NCBI GenBank assembly: GCA_023336815.1
Contig: JAMBLJ010000155.1
Span: 1 to 51,084, forward strand
DNA: 51,084 bases
Direction of reading: 5' to 3'
Source of the DNA: Actinomycetes bacterium
GTDB lineage: Bacteria; Actinomycetota; Acidimicrobiia; Spongiisociales; UBA5794
Shown here: positions 43,535 through 51,084 of the stretch, piece after piece
How positions within the stretch are numbered: position 1 is the stretch's first letter
Layout of the letters: each line of letters opens with the position of its first letter
The notes under the pieces: generated by a model
What the model saw: the letters and a program-made list of their open reading frames with translations, nothing else
Told to the model about the DNA's origin: nothing
The model's database searches: none
Made by a program: the position numbers and the translations under genes

Positions 43535-44085
43535 CCGGCCGCCACTCCATGTGGTCCGGCGACGAGCGAATCGAGATCGATGTGCCGGTTAGCGGATCGG
43601 AGAACGTGATGGTTCCCGTGATCCGTGCGATCGTCTGCCCACCAGGGGATGCTGAAACCGTTCTACTCCAGCGACGGGCCGATGTTTCTGAGCCGGTATT
43701 CGGATGTCTCGAGATTCCTGGAGGCAGGTGGCGTTCCGGTGAGTCACCCGTTGCGGCGATCACCAGGGAAGTGTCCGAGGAAACGGGAGTGCTCCTCACC
43801 GCCATCGATGGAATCTCTATCGAGGAGATCGGCGACTCACGATCCATTGCATCGTTGCATCCGTTGGTCGTGGTCGCAGGTATCGACGCAGCGTTTCCTG
43901 CGATCCATGTCGTTGTGATCGCTGAGGGGTCCGGAGACCTTCGTGGCGCGAAGGGTGAGACGGAAGATGTTCAATGGCTGGCGATTACGGGTCTTCGCTC
44001 CATATTGGACGAACGACCCCACGACTTCGTTCCGTCCTCGCGCTTTGCGCTGACCGCCTACATCGAGATGCTTGACTCGGCGTGA
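43531..44085 (+). CDS. NUDIX hydrolase
   Basis: 184 aa from GTG at 43531. The Nudix box is complete: GGRWRSGESP...REVSEETGV, matching G-x5-E-x7-REUxEExGU, with metal-binding Glu residues intact. It hydrolyses a nucleoside diphosphate linked to another moiety; substrate unknown. Last gene of the exporter-lipoprotein-NUDIX unit by 4-nt overlaps. Its 3' end overlaps the convergent universal stress protein gene by 28 nt. Confidence 0.88.
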   Translation: MTGRHSMWSGDERIEIDVPVSGSENVMVPVIRAIVCPPGDAETVLLQRRADVSEPVFGCLEIPGGRWRSGESPVAAITREVSEETGVLLTAIDGISIEEIGDSRSIASLHPLVVVAGIDAAFPAIHVVVIAEGSGDLRGAKGETEDVQWLAITGLRSILDERPHDFVPSSRFALTAYIEMLDSA

Positions 44086-44591
44086 TTCTCGAAGGAGCTG
44101 AGATGTTCATCGTCGTCAGCGTCCTTCCGGGCCTGGGGGACCACGAGAACTGGCCGACCTGCCTCCTGCATGACCCTGGCGGAGACGCTTTCCCATGCCT
44201 CGACGTTGAATATCTTCCTGGTCGCGCCCAGAATGACAACATCGACGTCGAGAGCGTTCGCTGCCTCTGAGATGGCCTCGGCGGGATCCCTTCCTTCGAG
44301 TATGCGAACCTCACAGGGGATACGAGCTGTTTCGAGGGCCTGCTTTATGGGATCTGTCAATCGATGACCCCGTTCAGCGAGATAGTTCGCAACGATGTCC
44401 TCGGTGGCGGCGGGAGACTGTTTGTCTCGCAATGGGTGCCAGTCGTCGGCGTCCAGATCCTGGAGGAATTCCCTGGGAACCTCCACAACGGTTGTGACGG
44501 TCACCGACCCTGTGCCGCCGATCAGATGGCGCGCGAACTCAACAACAGGTTCGGGACTGAGTGCTCCGGCGGTCGCAACGAGAACGTGCAT
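44058..44591 (-). CDS. Universal stress protein (UspA-like)
   Basis: 177 aa. MHVLVATAGALSPEPVVEFA at the start and VDVVILGATRKIF ... GRPVLVVPQARK at the end, the first and last strands of the UspA fold. The ATP-binding G-x2-G-x9-G[ST] pattern is weakened (GATRKIFNVEAWESVSA), so it may not bind ATP. ATG at 44591. Stop lies within the NUDIX gene. Single gene on this strand. Confidence 0.8.
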   Translation of the reverse strand: MHVLVATAGALSPEPVVEFARHLIGGTGSVTVTTVVEVPREFLQDLDADDWHPLRDKQSPAATEDIVANYLAERGHRLTDPIKQALETARIPCEVRILEGRDPAEAISEAANALDVDVVILGATRKIFNVEAWESVSARVMQEAGRPVLVVPQARKDADDDEHLSSFENHAESSISM

Positions 44592-44645
44592 TGCGAATGA
44601 GCATAGGAAGGTTTCCAACATCGTGTGGTGGTACTGGAAGATCGT

Positions 44646-44664
44646 GGATGGTCACGGACCATCC
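44646..44664 (-). terminator. Hairpin directly after the DUF4032 gene
   Basis: GGATGGTC (44646-44653) and GACCATCC (44657-44664) form an 8-bp stem with a 3-nt loop, starting one base after the stop codon of the DUF4032 gene. No T-run follows, so it may stabilise the 3' end rather than terminate on its own. Confidence 0.5.
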
Positions 44665-45858
44665 TCACGTGCCTGGTGAGGGGAAACCAGAAGCTGACCA
44701 CTCGTCGTAGGCGAGATCGTTAGGTACGTCCATGTCGCGTTCCATCGCCATTTCGAGCCGGAAAGCGAGGAAGTCGGTGTAACCCTGGAACACATCAGCG
44801 TCGGGAAGATCGCGGCTGATCGCGAGGATCAACGGATCGAATACAGATGACCTCCATTTCATGGCCGCAACCGACTTTCGGGTGCTCGAAGTTCCGCCGA
44901 ACTTGGCCTCGTGGTACGCAAGATCCGACAGGATCGAGCGAGCTTGATTCTCCGAGATATCGATCCCCGTGAACTGTCGAAGTTGTTCGGAGTGATACTG
45001 TCGGCCACCGACCTTGACCCTGATCTTCACGTTCACACCACCGTCGACGGGGATCAGATCGATATCGTCGACCGCGAATCCGAGGCCATTCAAACGATCG
45101 ATCCTGCTACGGATCTTGAAGTGGTCACCTGCAGAGACCACAAGCGACGTCGTCAGTTCCTTCCACAATGCCACGTACCGCTCGGCGATGTCTGTGCCGA
45201 GACCGAGATCTGCGTCGTCGAGAGATCCGCCGTGCTCCACAGCGATGTCCGCCATCTCGCCTGCGACATTGAGTTCCATGATGGCGAGGTCCTCGAGTCG
45301 TTGCCCCCGCGACATCTGTGGGTACACACGGCTGGTTTCAGCGTCGATCATGACAGCCTCGATAGACGAGGCATCCCAGCGATACAGCGTGTTCGACAAG
45401 GAGCAGTCACCCCAGTAGATACCGTGGAGGTGAAGTTCGACGAGGAGGCCTGCGAGTGCGTCGAGGAGTGAGTCCCGCCGCGGTCCGAATCCCGTCCCTG
45501 TGACGAGGTGGCGGTAGGGGAAAGCGTGGGGCACATACGCTGTGATGACGGCTCCCGACCATTCGTTGTCTGGATCGACCCAGGGTCGCTCGACGAGACC
45601 GACCGCCCGAGCAACATGTCTCGTCGATTCCTCGATGGCACGGAGCATCTCGAACTCATGTCGGGCGAATCGGAGCGGCAGCTCCTTCACGGCATAGACA
45701 CCCTGGCCGTAGGCAACGAACACGACCTCGTGTCGGTGGATCCCCTCAGGCATGTTGACGAGCCGGGTTGTGGTCCACGTCGTGATCGAGTTGGTCCAAT
45801 CGAGGTCAACGAAGTCCGGATGGTCCGGTCTGGCATGAATACGGGGGGTTCTGATCAC
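44665..45858 (-). CDS. DUF4032-family protein with kinase-like core
   Basis: 397 aa. The middle holds a lipopolysaccharide-kinase-like catalytic loop: HLHGIYWGDCSLSNTLY with the Asp of the kinase HxD/GD-x-x-x-x-N pattern, then EAVMIDAET in place of DFG, and an earlier VYAVKELPLRFARHEFEML resembling the VAVK Lys and helix-C Glu. The C-terminal part (about 260-397) is the DUF4032 region. Substrate and role are unknown; the family is typical of actinobacteria. GTG start in a 4-nt overlap with the coiled-coil gene; third gene of the lhr unit. Confidence 0.85.
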   Translation of the reverse strand: MIRTPRIHARPDHPDFVDLDWTNSITTWTTTRLVNMPEGIHRHEVVFVAYGQGVYAVKELPLRFARHEFEMLRAIEESTRHVARAVGLVERPWVDPDNEWSGAVITAYVPHAFPYRHLVTGTGFGPRRDSLLDALAGLLVELHLHGIYWGDCSLSNTLYRWDASSIEAVMIDAETSRVYPQMSRGQRLEDLAIMELNVAGEMADIAVEHGGSLDDADLGLGTDIAERYVALWKELTTSLVVSAGDHFKIRSRIDRLNGLGFAVDDIDLIPVDGGVNVKIRVKVGGRQYHSEQLRQFTGIDISENQARSILSDLAYHEAKFGGTSSTRKSVAAMKWRSSVFDPLILAISRDLPDADVFQGYTDFLAFRLEMAMERDMDVPNDLAYDEWSASGFPSPGT

Positions 45859-46256
45859 CCTGAGTCCCCGGATCGTTCCGCACGCTGCGACCCATCTAGT
45901 TGGGTGAGTCGCTCTGTGAGTTGAGCGACTTCAGTTGCGTGTTGTTCACTCAGCAGACTGTTGATGTTCGCGCTGTACGCGCCTGGATCCTGGAGGTTCT
46001 TTCCACCTCGCCGCTCCGAGTAGCCCTCAGTGATCTGCAGCCTCTCGATCTCCTCCAGGCGTTGCTTGATGGATTCGATCTCCCGTTCAACCGACACGGG
46101 ATGGCGTCCCGCCGCAGCGATATCCGCGGCCTGGATCCGGAGTGTGTCGCGTTCATTCTCGAGCTTCAGCCGGTTCGGGTGATCGTCGGGAAGAGAATGA
46201 AGATCGCTCGAGATCCGAACGATGCGCGCGTACAGGTCGTCGATGGATTCAGCCAT
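45855..46256 (-). CDS. Coiled-coil protein, unknown function
   Basis: 133 aa from ATG at 46256, 2 nt after the lhr stop. Long helices with heptad-like pattern (DDLYARIVRISSDLHSLPDD, LKLENERDTLRIQAADIAA, VEREIESIKQRLEEIERL), then a Gly/Ser-rich break with NSLLSEQHATEVAQLTERL. No export signal. Highly charged, probably dimeric. Fixed between lhr and the DUF4032 gene, which suggests a shared role, not identified. Confidence 0.78.
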   Translation of the reverse strand: MAESIDDLYARIVRISSDLHSLPDDHPNRLKLENERDTLRIQAADIAAAGRHPVSVEREIESIKQRLEEIERLQITEGYSERRGGKNLQDPGAYSANINSLLSEQHATEVAQLTERLTQLDGSQRAERSGDSG

Positions 46257-46258
46257 AG

Positions 46259-49200
46259 TCAGACACGAGGGGTTCCATGGGGTGGGAGCGTATAGCCCTT
46301 GTAGCCCGGAACGAAACCACGTGCCGCGAGTGCCGGGCCGAGTTCGTGATCGGGAGCAGGGATTCCATTGATGGTCGCGATCGCTGCTCCTGGATGTGAG
46401 CGGACCAGGTGCCATACGCCTTCGACGACGAGATCTGGGTCACCGTCGAAGGTGGCGATGCGTTTCCCAGCGGGGTCGAGCCATGCAAGGGGTACACCGT
46501 CGTAGAGAGCAACGCTCGATCGTGCACGCCGCTGGGGGACTCCCGCTGACGGTGGCCAGGGCAACACGGCACCGTACGCGTTCGCGGGATCGGTCGTAGC
46601 GAGGACATCGAAACCGCGAGGCTCCTGCGCTCGTAGGCGTTCGATCGCACCAGGGAACGCGAACTGTGCGCCACCGAGGCCCTCGACAAAGTATCCCCGA
46701 CGCACACTTCCCCTGTCCTCGAGGGACGACAGAACCGGATATAGCCCGGAGAACCCGCCAGGGACCGCCTCAGCGGATACCGCACCGCGCGTGACCACGC
46801 CGTACCGCTCGAGCAGCATCGAGGCTGTGGCGAGACCACGTTCCTCGTTCGTTGGTCGAGATACACGCAGCGACGACACGAGATACCATCGCCCTGACGC
46901 ATGGGGCGGGACACTTGATCGCATGGTCCGTCGACGTTTCGAACCCGAACGTCTCTTGAGAAACGCACGGAGCCCGACCAGCGAATCGTTCGCGACGACA
47001 CCCGCCCAAACGAGGTCCCATAGAGCATCCGCGACCTCTTGAGGATCACCGCCGATGTTGCCATAGAGGTCAGGGAAGAACGACGCGCCAGCGGATCTGA
47101 GCGAGTCGAGGAGCTTCTCATGGATCACGCCATCCGGTGTGTCGCCGGTCGGATCGAGAGACAGCGCAGCGAACGAATCCCTGCGATACAGCGCCAGCTT
47201 GCCGTCTCTCGCCCCGAGGGGTTCAACACCAACCCAGACGATGTCTCCAAGCGCAAGCAGCCTATCGAGTTCACCTGGTGCGGAGGAAACACGCGAAGCG
47301 AGCACGCGCGATTCGAGGTCGGATGCTGGCACGACAGCACCCTGGAGCTGGCTCAGGACGTCTTCGATCTTCGATCTGTTGGAAGAGGGTATGGACTGCC
47401 ATGCTGGCAAGAACCGCCCGAGTTCCTGTGGTTCGACAGCTTCGACCTCGTGCCGAAGAACTGCAAGCGATCGTCGCCGAAGTCGGTTGAGCACCGACAC
47501 GGAGATCCACTCCTGTTCAATTCCTCCAGGGCGAAATGCGCCGCTCGTGACCTTGTTCTCACCCGAGAGTCTGCCGAGGACCTCCTCTACGGCAGCCGAC
47601 GCGACACCCGTTTCGGCTGACGCATCCTGAGCGGTAAACGGGCCGTGTGTTCGCGCATAGCGGCCGATCACATCCCCAAGCGGGTCTGGCACTGGGTCAA
47701 GGAACTCGGTGGGTATCCCAGGAGGGGGCTGGATACCTATCGAGTCCCGGAGTCGCGAAACGTCCTCGACCGCGAGATACCGCTCGTCTCCGGCGATGTT
47801 CGCCGCCAGGATGCGACGCGCACTGTGCAAACCCTCGATCCAGGCCTGCACCTCGTCTGGCTGCTCGCTTCGTGCCCGGATCCCAGGAGTGGTGAGGGGA
47901 CCGATGTCTCTCAAGAGATCGTGCAGCGCGTCCATGGACCGGATCCGTCGTTCGTCAGACAGGTGCTGGAGATCGGCTTCGACAGAATCGACGACATCGG
48001 CATCGAGGAGGTCACGGAACTCTGGTTCCCCAAGGAGGTCTGCAAGAAGATCGCGATCGAGAGCCAGAGCTGTGGCACGTTTCTCGGCAAGAGGAGCGTC
48101 GTACTCGTACATGAACGATGCAATGAAGTCGAACATCAGTGAGCGGGCGAAGGGCGAAGGCCGATCGACGTCGACCTCGACGACCCGGATGGATCGTTTG
48201 GTGATATCGGTCAGCACCTCGGTGAGAGCGGGAACGTCGAAGTGGTCCTGGAGGACCTCACGATACGTTTCGAGCATGATCGGAAACGACCCGAATCGTC
48301 TGGTGACCTCAAGCAGGTTCGCTGCTTTGCGACGCTGGAGCCACAGAGGTGTACGTGAACCGGGCCGTCGACGTGGCAGCAGCAGTGCTCGTGCGGCAGC
48401 TTCTCGAAAGGTGCTTGTGAACAATGCGGTATCAGCCACCTCACTGAGCAGGGTGTTCTCGACCTCTGAGGGATCGATCGAGATACTGCTGAGATCCGGT
48501 GGCGTATCAGTATCCGGAAAGCGGAACAGGATCCCGTCATCTGACCAGATCACATCAACGGTGCCGCCGTGGATGTGTCGGAATCGGTTCCGGACTGAGA
48601 GTGCCCACGGAGCGTGGACTCTGCCACCAAAGGGGCTCAGGAGAACGACTCTCCAGTCGCCGATCTCGTCGCGAAACCGCTGGACGACGATGGAGGTGTC
48701 TGTAGGTAGTGCACCTGTGGCGGTCCGTTCCTCGGAGATGAACCGCGCCAGGTTTTGGGCAGCCCACGGATCCAGCCGATAGTCGTTCTCGAGCGTTGCG
48801 ATGGCCGCATCCTCATCGAGAGCGCCGATCTTGCCGGTGAAGGCGCCGACGGCCCTGCCGAGTTCGAGAGGTCGTCCCCTGGCATCTCCATGCCAGAAGG
48901 GCATCTTGGCGGCAGTGGCTGTGGGTGCAGGCGTGACCGTGACCCGGTCGTGGCTGATATCGTCGATCCGCCATGTTGTCGAACCGAGCACGAAGGTATC
49001 TCCAGGGCGCGATTCGTACACCATCTCTTCGTCGAGTTCACCAACGCGACTCCCTTCGGGAAGGTTCACCGTGTACAAACCCCGATCGGGGATCGTGCCC
49101 GGATTCGTTACGGCAAGGAGACGTGCATTGGATCGTGGTGTGAGCGCACCAGTAGATCTGTCCCATACGATGCGCGGTCTGAGGTCGGCGAAGTCATCGG

Positions 49201-50620
49201 ATGGGTACCGTCCAGCCAGCATGTCGAGCACTCCGTCGAACGCCTCCTGGGAAAGACTCCTGAATGTGGTGGTCCGGCGTACAAGGTCCAAAGTGTCTTG
49301 GGCCGTCCGATCATCGATCGCCACCATCGCAACGATCTGCTGGGAAAGCACATCGAGCGGATTCTGAGGAACGACGGTCGATTCGATCGATCCACTCAGC
49401 ATGCGGTCGACGACGACGGTGGTCTCGAGAAGATCTCCACGATGCTTGGGAAATATTCGCGCCTTTGAGGAAGCGCCAACTTGATGGCCGGCTCGCCCAA
49501 CCCTTTGCAGACCGCTAGCAACAGATGACGGTGATTCGACGAGGACGACGAGGTCGACAGCTGCCATGTCGATGCCGAGCTCGAGTGTTGAGGTCGCAAC
49601 AACAGCAGGAAGCTCGCCCTTCTTGAGCTTGTCCTCGATCACCAGACGTTGCTCGCGCGAGACAGACCCGTGATGGGCCTGTGCCACCTCTTCCTCAGCA
49701 AGACGGTTCAACTCTGCGGCAAGGCGTTCTGCGAGACCCCGACTGTTGACGAAAAAGATCGTGGATCGATGGTCACGCAGGAGCTGCAAGAGCTTCGGAT
49801 ACATGGCGGGCCAGATCGATGGGCTAGCGGCGGGCGGATCGTTGTCCACAGAGTTTGTCGGTCGTTCCATATCCGGCACAGGTACAACGATTTCGATATC
49901 CAGGGCGCGGTCTCGAGGCGTGTCGACGATCGTCACGGGGCGAGGTGTCCAGATGCCGTCTTCATAAGCGCCGCCCGTGAGGAACTCGGCGATCGTTGAG
50001 AGCGGACGCTGTGTGGCAGATAGCCCGATGCGCTGGGGGCGTGATCTGGCGAGTTCGTCGAGCCTCTCAAGGGACAGTGCAAGATGTGCGCCACGTTTCG
50101 TGCCAGCAATGGCGTGGACCTCGTCGACGATCACCGTGTCGACGAACGTGAGGATCTCGCGGACCTGGGACGTCAGCATGAGATACAACGACTCGGGTGT
50201 GGTGATCAGGATGTCGGGTGGGTGTCGTCGCATAGCTTGACGTTCGGATTGAGGAGTGTCGCCGGTGCGCATCGCAACGCCGACCTCGTGGACGGTGTCG
50301 CCGCGCGCAATCGCCTCTGCTGCGATGCCCGTCACAGGCGCCCGCAGGTTCCGATCGACGTCGTACGCCAGTGCTTTCATCGGCGAGATATAGAGGATCC
50401 TGCATCGTTCGGTGGGTGGGGGAGGAGGTTCGGTGATCACGCGGTCCACGGCCCACAGGAAGGCTGCAAGGGTTTTACCGGATCCTGTCGGGGCGTGGAT
50501 CAGTGTGTCCGTACCGGTCCGAATCGATGCCCATCCCTGTGCTTGAGCAGGCGTGGGGTCGGGGAACACCTTGTCGAACCAGGACGAAGTCGCAGCAGAG
50601 AAAAGATCGGCGTCGATCAC
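46259..50620 (-). CDS. lhr: Lhr-type large ATP-dependent helicase
   Basis: 1453 aa, full-length Lhr (large helicase-related). Superfamily 2 motifs: APTGSGKT (43-50), DEVH (166-169), SATQRP, and QRVGRAGHQ. After the helicase core come the winged-helix and beta-barrel of Lhr-Core, then the long C-terminal Lhr-CTD. It translocates 3' to 5' on single-stranded DNA, unwinds RNA:DNA hybrids, and is linked to DNA repair in mycobacteria. GTG at 50620 with a weak ribosome binding site. No SOS box was found upstream. Confidence 0.96.
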   Translation of the reverse strand: MIDADLFSAATSSWFDKVFPDPTPAQAQGWASIRTGTDTLIHAPTGSGKTLAAFLWAVDRVITEPPPPPTERCRILYISPMKALAYDVDRNLRAPVTGIAAEAIARGDTVHEVGVAMRTGDTPQSERQAMRRHPPDILITTPESLYLMLTSQVREILTFVDTVIVDEVHAIAGTKRGAHLALSLERLDELARSRPQRIGLSATQRPLSTIAEFLTGGAYEDGIWTPRPVTIVDTPRDRALDIEIVVPVPDMERPTNSVDNDPPAASPSIWPAMYPKLLQLLRDHRSTIFFVNSRGLAERLAAELNRLAEEEVAQAHHGSVSREQRLVIEDKLKKGELPAVVATSTLELGIDMAAVDLVVLVESPSSVASGLQRVGRAGHQVGASSKARIFPKHRGDLLETTVVVDRMLSGSIESTVVPQNPLDVLSQQIVAMVAIDDRTAQDTLDLVRRTTTFRSLSQEAFDGVLDMLAGRYPSDDFADLRPRIVWDRSTGALTPRSNARLLAVTNPGTIPDRGLYTVNLPEGSRVGELDEEMVYESRPGDTFVLGSTTWRIDDISHDRVTVTPAPTATAAKMPFWHGDARGRPLELGRAVGAFTGKIGALDEDAAIATLENDYRLDPWAAQNLARFISEERTATGALPTDTSIVVQRFRDEIGDWRVVLLSPFGGRVHAPWALSVRNRFRHIHGGTVDVIWSDDGILFRFPDTDTPPDLSSISIDPSEVENTLLSEVADTALFTSTFREAAARALLLPRRRPGSRTPLWLQRRKAANLLEVTRRFGSFPIMLETYREVLQDHFDVPALTEVLTDITKRSIRVVEVDVDRPSPFARSLMFDFIASFMYEYDAPLAEKRATALALDRDLLADLLGEPEFRDLLDADVVDSVEADLQHLSDERRIRSMDALHDLLRDIGPLTTPGIRARSEQPDEVQAWIEGLHSARRILAANIAGDERYLAVEDVSRLRDSIGIQPPPGIPTEFLDPVPDPLGDVIGRYARTHGPFTAQDASAETGVASAAVEEVLGRLSGENKVTSGAFRPGGIEQEWISVSVLNRLRRRSLAVLRHEVEAVEPQELGRFLPAWQSIPSSNRSKIEDVLSQLQGAVVPASDLESRVLASRVSSAPGELDRLLALGDIVWVGVEPLGARDGKLALYRRDSFAALSLDPTGDTPDGVIHEKLLDSLRSAGASFFPDLYGNIGGDPQEVADALWDLVWAGVVANDSLVGLRAFLKRRSGSKRRRTMRSSVPPHASGRWYLVSSLRVSRPTNEERGLATASMLLERYGVVTRGAVSAEAVPGGFSGLYPVLSSLEDRGSVRRGYFVEGLGGAQFAFPGAIERLRAQEPRGFDVLATTDPANAYGAVLPWPPSAGVPQRRARSSVALYDGVPLAWLDPAGKRIATFDGDPDLVVEGVWHLVRSHPGAAIATINGIPAPDHELGPALAARGFVPGYKGYTLPPHGTPRV

Positions 50621-50823
50621 GATGTTCGTTCGTCCGCGAATGGAAACGTCATCCCAACAGAGTATCGATTGGGAGTGACATGGTTCCCGACGCAGCAGAT
50701 TCGGTGCGAGAAGCTCACCCTCGACCAGTGCTTGAGGGTAACGGCAATCGTTGTGTACGAAGGGTTGTAGACGAATCCCTCAACCCAAAGTCGAGGTGGT
50801 CCGGAATGACAAAATCGACTTAC
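50621..50823. other. Spacer upstream of lhr
   Basis: About 200 bp without a credible gene. It contains GGGTTG/CAACCC (50762-50767, 50781-50786), a weak hairpin. At the left end of the metallophosphoesterase gene is a near-perfect palindrome, TTACTCACAG-TT-CTGTGGGTAA (50820-50841, one G:U), which includes its stop codon and may act as its terminator. Confidence 0.45.
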
Positions 50824-51084
50824 TCACAGTTCTGTGGGTAAGAATCGGACCCAGGTCAGCACACCAAGGTCGCGCGTAGGGGCGGTGTCGATGGTCAGTC
50901 GGTGCTCGCTCTTCCGGTGGCGAGCACCGAGCCGGGGGTTGACGACGATGGTGCCGCCTTTGAGCGTGACAACCCGTGCGATGTGGCTGTGACCGCAAAC
51001 GACGACTCGCTCTCTGACGTCGGTCAGATGTCGTGGGTCAGTACGCCCTGGCGATGAGGAGGGCTGTTTCGGCGAATTCGCCGA
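50824..51084 (-). CDS. Metallophosphoesterase, C-terminal fragment
   Basis: The last 86 residues of a calcineurin-like phosphoesterase; the 5' part lies beyond the right edge. ERVVVCGHSHIARVV carries the GHSH metal-binding motif, followed by KGGTIVVNPRLG where the family has V-V-N-P-G-S. The change sits in a run of five G (50934-50938): one G fewer would give NPGSV, but then the frame stops 14 codons later. Reading as given ends naturally (DLGVLTWVRFLPTEL). The substrate cannot be told. It lies 203 bp before lhr on the same strand. Confidence 0.7.
   Translation of the reverse strand, partial: SANSPKQPSSSPGRTDPRHLTDVRERVVVCGHSHIARVVTLKGGTIVVNPRLGARHRKSEHRLTIDTAPTRDLGVLTWVRFLPTEL

Noticed and set aside
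46249-47121. 290-aa minus-strand frame inside lhr
   Set aside because: Another frame of the lhr C-terminal region, which matches Lhr without a break.
47709-48782. 357-aa plus-strand Ser/Arg-rich frame
   Set aside because: Antisense to lhr; low-complexity composition and no ribosome binding site.
50600-50660. Possible SOS box upstream of lhr (GAACGAAC-type sequence)
   Set aside because: The half-sites run in the same direction and do not form the TCGAAC-N4-GTTCGA palindrome.
1-51084. CRISPR arrays, insertion sequences, tRNA or rRNA genes, prophage genes
   Set aside because: I looked for spaced repeats, transposase motifs, cloverleaf arms and phage proteins and saw none; weak tRNA-like folds cannot be excluded without a scan such as tRNAscan-SE.

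Overview
The window is 51 kb of gene-dense, high-GC bacterial DNA with many GTG starts and many 4-nt ATGA/GTGA overlaps. Three things point to an uncultured member of the Actinomycetota, most likely Acidimicrobiia or a relative (inference): palindromic TCGAAC-N4-GTTCGA SOS boxes, the imuA-imuB-dnaE2 mutasome, and a DUF4032 protein. I saw no rRNA, tRNA, insertion sequence, prophage or CRISPR array. Nearly everything reads as a chromosomal core or near-core segment.

Left part (1-19.3 kb). A truncated HAD phosphatase and an NTF2-like protein come first, then a dodecin behind a perfect 20-bp-stem terminator. The SOS-controlled imuA-imuB pair follows. Next are a PlsC acyltransferase, a YcaQ-like winged-helix glycosylase, a membrane-anchored unknown, a fused 5-formyl-THF cyclo-ligase/YbaK protein and an isochorismatase-type hydrolase. 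A minus-strand thiamine operon (thiN, substrate-binding protein, permease, ATPase) is headed by a TPP riboswitch that contains the Shine-Dalgarno sequence of thiN. Beyond it lie a three-gene unit (38-aa basic peptide, ribbon-helix-helix protein, DUF4097 beta-repeat protein), uridine kinase, an SGNH hydrolase, a TfoX-like protein, an alpha/beta hydrolase, a serine-hydrolase lipoprotein gene broken by one in-frame TAG, and ychF.

Middle (19.6-33 kb). A compact Tad (tight adherence) pilus operon runs Sm-like leader protein, CpaB, TadZ/CpaE, TadA/CpaF, TadB, TadC, a 51-aa Flp pilin and three TadE/F/G-like pseudopilins. An unknown protein, dxs and a tandem-ACT protein follow. dnaE2 comes next, with an SOS box whose 21-bp core is identical to that of imuA, so the two halves of the mutasome should be induced together although about 26 kb apart. 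A probable small gene lacking a canonical start lies divergent to dnaE2.

Right part (33-51 kb). This holds msrB, a threonine-aldolase-like enzyme, a SixA-type phosphatase, a lysoplasmalogenase-family membrane protein, serC and a divergent class I aminotransferase. An unusual AroQ (dehydroquinase)-alpha/beta hydrolase fusion is followed by a lipoate-ligase-like protein, two lipoproteins, an ABC exporter, a NUDIX hydrolase and a universal stress protein. A minus-strand unit lhr - coiled-coil protein - DUF4032 comes next, preceded by the end of a metallophosphoesterase gene. Two domain fusions, two small genes outside normal gene calls, and the interrupted lipoprotein gene are the least ordinary items.
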